Positions 58,975 through 64,000 of a stretch of 64,000 bases of DNA are shown here, piece after piece. Source of the stretch: JBGTFE01 sp036403235 (GTDB lineage: Bacteria; Acidobacteriota; Blastocatellia; Pyrinomonadales; Pyrinomonadaceae); the NCBI GenBank assembly GCA_036403235.1, contig DASWRI010000076.1, forward strand, positions 1-64,000, read 5' to 3'. A program made the position numbers and the translations under genes. How positions within the stretch are numbered: the first letter of the stretch is position 1; each line of letters begins with the position of its first letter. A model generated the notes under the pieces. It did not search any database. It was not told the origin of the DNA and was given only the letters and a program-made list of their open reading frames with translations.

Positions 58975-59715
58975 TCATTCTTTTGCGGCGGCCGCCTTTT
59001 CCTTTTTTTCTGCCGAGGCCTCGTCGCGGTTCGGCGCGCTCGTCAGGTGCAGCTTTTCGCCGATGTCGTGAAGCTTCGTCTGCGCCGCTTCTTCGACTTT
59101 GAGGAGCTTTTCTTCGATTCTGTGAATCGTTTCCGGTCTGACTTCCTCGACTTTTTCCGACAGCCAGTAATGCTCGATTAAATAAAAAATGACGATTCCG
59201 ACCAGCGCGATAAAGAAAAGCGCGATTCCGGCCTGTTTGAAATTACCGAGGACGCTCGTAATCGCGCCGCTGAAAAAATATCCGGCGCCCGCTAAAATTA
59301 AAACCCAAATCGAACAGCTAATCGCGTCGAGCATCAGAAAACGCAGGAAAGGCATTCTGCCGACGCCGTAAAAAAGACACATCGCCACGCGAATGCCGTA
59401 GATATATTTGGAAATAATGATTGCCGAGCCGCCGAATTTATCAATCAATTTCTGCACGCGCGGCTGCGCCATCTGGTAAAAACGATAATGTTTCGCGTTT
59501 TCGTGGAAAATCCTTCCGACCCAGTAACCGAACATATCGCCCGACATTCCGCCGAGCGTTCCGGCGAGAAATACCTTGAAAAACCCCCAGTGTCCGAAAA
59601 ATTCGCCGTGCGCCATCACGCCCGAAATCAGGAGCGTCATATCACCTTCGACCGTGCAGAGCGCGTAAACCGCGTAGATTCCGTATTGCTCGATGATTTG
59701 AGAAAGGTGATCCAT
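58975..59715 (-). CDS. DedA-family membrane protein
   Basis: The 246-residue protein has the DedA/SNARE-associated domain: CTVEGDMTLLISGVMAHG, FKVFLAGTLGGMSGDMFGYWVGR, and the reentrant region FGGSAIIISKYIYGIRVAM. Five hydrophobic segments are visible, with a charged C-terminal tail (about 195-246) of high Glu/Lys content. DedA proteins move polyprenyl phosphate or other lipids across the membrane. The tail is longer than usual. It lies downstream of the ROK gene in divergent orientation. Confidence 0.9.
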   Translation of the reverse strand: MDHLSQIIEQYGIYAVYALCTVEGDMTLLISGVMAHGEFFGHWGFFKVFLAGTLGGMSGDMFGYWVGRIFHENAKHYRFYQMAQPRVQKLIDKFGGSAIIISKYIYGIRVAMCLFYGVGRMPFLRFLMLDAISCSIWVLILAGAGYFFSGAITSVLGNFKQAGIALFFIALVGIVIFYLIEHYWLSEKVEEVRPETIHRIEEKLLKVEEAAQTKLHDIGEKLHLTSAPNRDEASAEKKEKAAAAKE

Positions 59716-59904
59716 AAAACTTTAAGCAAGGGGAAATTATTATAAACTTTCCAAAGAGTAACTTTCCGCGCGGGTCAGAGTCAAACGATTTTCGTTTGGG
59801 GAATTTGTGTTTTATCACGAAATTTTGTTTGACAGTTCGGCGGGCAATGTCTAAAATCGCGTTAGTTTTCTGCCTTTATATTAAGAAAAAGAATTCAAAA
59901 AACG

Positions 59905-60828
59905 ATGACTGAAGTGATAAGCCAAACTGAGAAACTTGTCGGTGTTGAAGTCGGCGGCATGATGATGAAAGCCGTATGTTTGGACGCGGGCGGAAATCTG
60001 GTCGAACATTTTCAGTCGCCCATCATCAAAGAAAAGGAAATCGCGCCGCAGCTCATCGATTTTATCAAGGAACTGTTTATCGGATTCGGCGATTTCGAAA
60101 AAATCGGCATCACCGTTCCCGGTTTGATTGACCGTGACACAAAACGCGTCGCCTTTTCGACATATTTTCCCGAGCACGAAAAAATCGATTTGCTCGGCGA
60201 GCTCGAAAAAGTTACAAAATTAAAAATTTTTATCGAAAACGACGCCAACGCCGCCGCTTACGGCGAATATCGTCTCGGCGCGGGACGCGGCAACCGCGAT
60301 ATGTTTTACGTAACTCTCGGCATCGGCATCGGCGGAGCTTTGATTTTCGACGGAAACATCTGGCGCGGCGCTTCCGGGTTTGCCGGTGAGTTCGGGCACA
60401 TCTCAATCAATTCAGACGGCATGAAGCTCGAAGACGTGGCTTCCGCCGCCAATATCATACGCCGCACCAGAAGCCGTTTTCATCAAGACCACACATCGAG
60501 CCTGCGCAGCATCGGCGAAGACGAAATCGGTCTGCTCGACGTCGTCCGCGAGGCTCGGCTCGGCGACAGCTTTGCGCAGATGATGCTCGAACGCACCGGA
60601 AGTTATGTCGGAATGGCGATTGCCAGCGTCATAAATCTTTTGAACGTCGAAAAAATCGTGATCGGCGGCGTGATTATGCAGGCCGAACATCTCGTTTTGG
60701 ACGCAATCGTCCGGCGCGCGCGCGAACTTTCCTTTCCGCCGTCCTTTAAAACGACCGAAATTAGCGGCGGCGAATTGGGCGAAAACGCAACAGCCGCCGG
60801 CGTCGCATTGCTTTCGAGCCGTTTATAA
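59905..60828 (+). CDS. ROK-family sugar kinase/regulator-like protein
   Basis: The 307-residue protein has the ROK actin-like fold: GVEVGGMMMKAVCLDAGG (phosphate 1), TVPGLIDRDTKRVAF, ENDANAAAYGEYRLGAGRG, LGIGIGGALIFDG (phosphate 2) and FAGEFGHIS. The zinc motif that usually follows GHI (CxCGxxGCxE) is absent: the sequence reads GHISINSDGMKLEDVAS. There is no helix-turn-helix N-terminus, so it is a kinase-type ROK, possibly glucokinase-like, with a reduced zinc site. ATG 59905. Confidence 0.88.
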   Translation: MTEVISQTEKLVGVEVGGMMMKAVCLDAGGNLVEHFQSPIIKEKEIAPQLIDFIKELFIGFGDFEKIGITVPGLIDRDTKRVAFSTYFPEHEKIDLLGELEKVTKLKIFIENDANAAAYGEYRLGAGRGNRDMFYVTLGIGIGGALIFDGNIWRGASGFAGEFGHISINSDGMKLEDVASAANIIRRTRSRFHQDHTSSLRSIGEDEIGLLDVVREARLGDSFAQMMLERTGSYVGMAIASVINLLNVEKIVIGGVIMQAEHLVLDAIVRRARELSFPPSFKTTEISGGELGENATAAGVALLSSRL

Positions 60829-61067
60829 TTTTATTAAAAAGTTAAAATTGTTATTAAACTTATCAGTTAATCTTATTTAGTGAAAACTTGCACAAGGTTT
60901 GCAAAAAAAATATCGTTACTATAGCGTTTGCAGAATTTATTTGATTTTGTAAAATCTAAATTAAGGTTTTTAGGGTAGTTTTTGTTAATCAGGGGTTAAA
61001 ATTTTGCCTGAGTGCTTGGATTTTTAGGTCTGAGGCTCGGACGAGTATCAATTCGGGACAACAAACA
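60829..61067. other. AT-rich leader upstream of the complex III operon
   Basis: The 239-base spacer contains no gene I can support and no hairpin element of the kind seen elsewhere. It is very AT-rich in its first half with scattered TTGCAC and TACTAT boxes; no promoter pair with good spacing could be fixed. It must contain the promoter of the actA operon. Confidence 0.5.
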
Positions 61068-61727
61068 ATGGCACAATTATTTCATCGAGGAGCAAACAAT
61101 CTTGCCAAAATAAGCTTTCTGGTAGCTATTATTGTGGGAGGAGTTGCCTTTTTTGTTTACACGCAGGTGGCGCGTTCGACCTATTTGACCGGACGCTATG
61201 CCGAGCGCCAGCAGCCGGTTCAGTTCAGCCACAAGCACCACGTCGGCGACGACGGCATCGATTGTCGTTATTGTCACACATCGGTCGAAACGTCGTATTC
61301 GGCCGGAATTCCGCCGACGCAGACGTGTATGAACTGCCACAGCCAGATTTGGTCCGACAGCCCGTATCTCGAACCCGTCCGCGCCAGCTACCGCGAAAAC
61401 AAGCCGATTGAATGGCAGAGAGTCCACGATTTACCCGAATTCGCATATTTTAATCACAGCATCCACGTCGCCAAAGGCGTCGGCTGCTCGACGTGTCACG
61501 GACAGATTGACGCGATGCCCGCCGTTTATCAGGAAAACACTTTGCAGATGGAATGGTGTCTGCAGTGCCATCGCAATCCGGAAAACTACATCCGCCCGAA
61601 AGAGCAGATTTACAATATGGAGTGGAAGGACGGCGATTTGACGACGGAACAAAGAACAGATTTGAAAGCGCAGTATAAAATTCGCAGCCGAGAAATGCTG
61701 ACGAGCTGTTCGACATGTCACCGATAG
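61068..61727 (+). CDS. actA: Alternative complex III pentahaem cytochrome c subunit
   Basis: The 219-residue membrane-anchored cytochrome has an N-terminal helix (about 14-34), then five CxxCH haem motifs: CRYCH, CMNCH, CSTCH, CLQCH and the terminal CSTCH (about 65 to 218). This matches ActA, the multihaem subunit of the quinol:cytochrome c oxidoreductase of alternative complex III. The following gene is actB, confirming the operon. No Shine-Dalgarno site is clear before ATG 61068. Quinol oxidation here would use menaquinone, for which mqnE is present in the window. Confidence 0.92.
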   Translation: MAQLFHRGANNLAKISFLVAIIVGGVAFFVYTQVARSTYLTGRYAERQQPVQFSHKHHVGDDGIDCRYCHTSVETSYSAGIPPTQTCMNCHSQIWSDSPYLEPVRASYRENKPIEWQRVHDLPEFAYFNHSIHVAKGVGCSTCHGQIDAMPAVYQENTLQMEWCLQCHRNPENYIRPKEQIYNMEWKDGDLTTEQRTDLKAQYKIRSREMLTSCSTCHR

Positions 61728-61729
61728 AT

Positions 61730-61797
61730 TTTAGATGTTTGATGTCAGATGTCAGTAAAAAACCGCTGCTAATATTCAGCAAACGGTCTATGACATC
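61730..61797. repeat. Intergenic hairpin of AGATGTC heptamers
   Basis: Left arm of 7-bp units (TTAGATG, TTTGATG, TCAGATG, TCAG) at about 61731-61755 faces TGACATCT (61790-61797) in the right arm. It fills the spacer between actA and actB, which are nevertheless in one operon. Confidence 0.78.
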
Positions 61798-61818
61798 TCA
61801 AAAAGTTGAGGAAAAAGA

Positions 61819-64000
61819 ATGCCAAGCAAAGATAGTGAAACGAACTTTGCATTATTGAGAGATAGAATTCTCGAACAAAGCGGGAAAGATTATTGGCGCA
61901 GCGTCGAAGAATTTGTCGACGCGCCGGAATTTGAGGAATTCGTCCAGCGCGAATATCCGACGCAGGCCGAAGATTGGGCTGACGGGCTGAGCCGCCGCAA
62001 CTTTATCAAGGTCATGGGCGCGTCTCTGGCGCTGGCGGGCCTCAGCGGCTGCGTTATCCAGCCGGCGGAGAAAATCGTGCCTTACGTGCGCCAGCCGGAA
62101 GAAATCGTTCCCGGAAAACCGCTCTTTTTCGCCACCGCGATGACGCTCGCCGGAACGGCGGTCGGTCTGCTCGCCAAATCGAACGAAGGCCGCCCGACGA
62201 AAATCGAGGGCAACACGATGCATCCGGGCAGTCTCGGCGCAACCGACGTTCTGGCGCAGGCTTCGCTTTTGAATATGTATGACCCTGACCGCTCGCAGGA
62301 AGTTACATATCGCGGAAATCCGAAAATGTGGCAGAATTTCGTCACCGAATTTCGCTCAAAGATTGAAGAAAATCGCGTGGACGGCGGCGCGGGCGTTCGC
62401 GTTTTGACCGAAACCGTCACATCGCCGACGCTCATCGCGCAGTTCAAACAGCTTCAGGCTGAGTTGCCGAAAGCGAAATGGTATCAATACGAACCGGTCA
62501 ACCGCGACAACCAGATGGCGGGCGCCAAGATGGCTTTCGGCGCACCGGCGCAGGCGATTTATAAATTTGACCAGGCCGACCGCATTCTCTCGCTCGACAA
62601 AGACATTTTTTCCGATTTCAACGTTCGATACACCAAGGATTACGTCAAAAAACGCACTTTCAGCGAAGAACAAAAAGAAATCAATCGTCTTTACGCAATC
62701 GAGACGACCATCAGCATCACCGGCGCGAAAGCCGACCACCGGCTCGGCATCAAACCGAGCGAGATGACGGAAATCGCGAAAGCGATTGCGGGCGCGCTCG
62801 GAGTCGCGGGCGCGGGCGGCGCGGGTTTATCAGACAAAGCAAACAAATGGATTGCGCCGATGGCAAAAGATTTGCTCGCACACAAAGGCAAATCGATTGT
62901 CGTCGTCGGCGACAATCAGCCGCCGATTGTGCATGCTCTCGGCCACGCCATGAACCAGGCGCTCGGAAACGTCGGCACGACGATTACGTATGTCGAGCCG
63001 TTTGCGCCGTTTTCCGAGACGACGCAGATTGACCAGTTAAAACAGCTCGTCCAGGAAATCGACGGCGGAATGGTGAAAATGCTCGTCATAATCGGCGGAA
63101 ATCCGGTTTACAACACGCCGGCCGATTTGAAATTGAACAAGGCGCGAATGGATAAAATTCCGCTTCGCGTGCATCTCGGACAATTTGTCGACGAAACGGC
63201 GGAAATTTGCCAGTGGCACATTCCCGAAAAACATTATCTCGAAATGTGGAGCGACACGCGCGCTTATGACGGAACCGTCACAATCGTCCAGCCGCTTATC
63301 AACCCGCTTTACGACGGCAAGAGCGCGCACGAGCTGATGCAGCTTTTCAACAAGGAAAGTTTCGACAAGAAAGATTACGACATAATCAAAGAATCGTGGC
63401 AAAAGCAAGGATTTACGGGCGCGCCGAAAACAAACGCGGCGGTAACGGCGGCGACAACAAATAATTCCGCGCCGCAGTCTTCGCCCGTCGCCGCTGCCAA
63501 TACGACGTCGAAAAACGAACCGAATTCTCAAATTTCATCGACGAGCAGTCCGGCGGCCGCAAATTCCAACGCGGCGTCTTCGACAAACACGAATCCGAAC
63601 GCGGCTTCGATGGCTTCGAACACGCAGGTGAAAGCGGCGAACACGACAACGGCCGCCGTTACGACAGCGGCCAGAAGCTTTGAAGACAACTGGAAAAGAG
63701 TCGTCCACGACGGATTCGTTCCGAATACGGCGGCGACCACGAAAACCGTCTCGGTCAATGCGGCGTTTTTGAGCCAGCCGCAAACGACGGCGGCCAAAAA
63801 CGGAAATCTGGAAATTTCCATTTTGCCCGACCCGAGCGTTTACGACGGCCGTTTTACAAACAACGGCTGGCTTCAGGAATTGCCGAAGCCTTTGTCGAAA
63901 GTGACGTGGGACAATATCGCTATCGTCAGCCCGGCGACGGCGAAAAGTCTCGGAATAAATCAGCACCGTGACGAAAGAGAATACGCCGGCGGCGAGCAGG
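61819..64000 (+). CDS. actB: Alternative complex III iron-sulfur molybdopterin-like subunit (partial)
   Basis: The gene begins at ATG 61819 (TTGAGG upstream) and is open through position 64000, so at least 727 residues are here and the end lies beyond the window. The N-terminus matches the TAT-variant form: LSRRNFIKVMGASLALAG (Arg 59-60) and a lipobox LSGC (Cys 78). The molybdopterin-like domain follows, with VVVGDNQPPIVHALGHAMNQ. Unlike true molybdoenzymes ActB carries no molybdenum; its iron-sulfur part is expected beyond this window. A long Ala/Thr/Asn-rich stretch sits at about residues 530-615. It should transfer electrons from quinol within complex III. Confidence 0.92.
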   Translation, partial: MPSKDSETNFALLRDRILEQSGKDYWRSVEEFVDAPEFEEFVQREYPTQAEDWADGLSRRNFIKVMGASLALAGLSGCVIQPAEKIVPYVRQPEEIVPGKPLFFATAMTLAGTAVGLLAKSNEGRPTKIEGNTMHPGSLGATDVLAQASLLNMYDPDRSQEVTYRGNPKMWQNFVTEFRSKIEENRVDGGAGVRVLTETVTSPTLIAQFKQLQAELPKAKWYQYEPVNRDNQMAGAKMAFGAPAQAIYKFDQADRILSLDKDIFSDFNVRYTKDYVKKRTFSEEQKEINRLYAIETTISITGAKADHRLGIKPSEMTEIAKAIAGALGVAGAGGAGLSDKANKWIAPMAKDLLAHKGKSIVVVGDNQPPIVHALGHAMNQALGNVGTTITYVEPFAPFSETTQIDQLKQLVQEIDGGMVKMLVIIGGNPVYNTPADLKLNKARMDKIPLRVHLGQFVDETAEICQWHIPEKHYLEMWSDTRAYDGTVTIVQPLINPLYDGKSAHELMQLFNKESFDKKDYDIIKESWQKQGFTGAPKTNAAVTAATTNNSAPQSSPVAAANTTSKNEPNSQISSTSSPAAANSNAASSTNTNPNAASMASNTQVKAANTTTAAVTTAARSFEDNWKRVVHDGFVPNTAATTKTVSVNAAFLSQPQTTAAKNGNLEISILPDPSVYDGRFTNNGWLQELPKPLSKVTWDNIAIVSPATAKSLGINQHRDEREYAGGEQ

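Overview
The window comes from a bacterial chromosome of moderate GC content. It has no phage or plasmid genes, no transposase, and no rRNA or tRNA that I could recognise. The gene set points to Acidobacteriota, most likely class Blastocatellia (Pyrinomonadaceae-like): futalosine-type menaquinone genes, an alternative complex III operon with a TAT-variant molybdopterin-like subunit, an archaeal/fungal-type aspartate-semialdehyde dehydrogenase, and many short secreted proteins without known domains. That placement rests on recalled family distributions, not on a search.

Layout. 1-7.2 kb: REP-like hairpins, a secreted M4 metallopeptidase, an SRA/PUA-like protein with a GNAT acetyltransferase, tyrS, an RDD membrane protein and an S41 peptidase. 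7.4-16.4 kb: nucleotide-sugar genes (a sugar epimerase, a UDP-sugar dehydrogenase, wecB) around a menaquinone block (mqnE, a UbiA prenyltransferase, a COQ7-like diiron protein), then DinB, a DUF2227 protein and a 404-residue helical-repeat protein. 16.5-18.4 kb: a rhodanese lipoprotein whose reading frame crosses an in-frame TGA followed by a SECIS-like hairpin (probable selenoprotein), then purF. 18.5-29.7 kb: aromatic amino-acid degradation (fahA, an uncharacterised 300-residue protein, hmgA, hppD, phhA and an Lrp-type regulator), with a phospholipase D-like protein, a Crp/Fnr regulator and a response regulator among them. 29.8-39.4 kb: an AlkA-like glycosylase, small proteins, an ICMT-like membrane methyltransferase, DUF488, a 1018-residue membrane protein with extracytoplasmic PKD-like domains and a cytoplasmic TIR domain, an acyl-CoA synthetase, an SDR oxidoreductase and a Gly/Ser-only protein. 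39.7-53.6 kb: lysine biosynthesis (lysC, an M20 peptidase that could be DapE, dapB, dapA, dapD, an aminotransferase, asd) with trpF, TMEM175, a lipid kinase and a phosphoesterase. 53.7-60.8 kb: purB, purS, purQ, a GHMP sugar kinase, DedA and ROK. 61-64 kb: the start of the alternative complex III operon (actA, actB), cut by the window end.

Most of these pathways run through single genes separated by short intergenic spacers. Roughly twenty of the spacers hold the same kind of element: two arms built from a short degenerate tandem unit (7 or 9 bp), facing each other as an inverted repeat around an AT-rich loop. The unit sequence differs between elements while the architecture stays the same, and some elements supply stop codons or C-terminal residues to neighbouring genes. 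Two other spacers hold 21-bp-period arrays with variable palindromic cores. The observations I rate most worth follow-up are the probable selenocysteine rhodanese, the membrane TIR protein, the two repeat architectures, and the unassigned protein in the tyrosine-degradation operon, which lacks a recognisable maleylacetoacetate isomerase.
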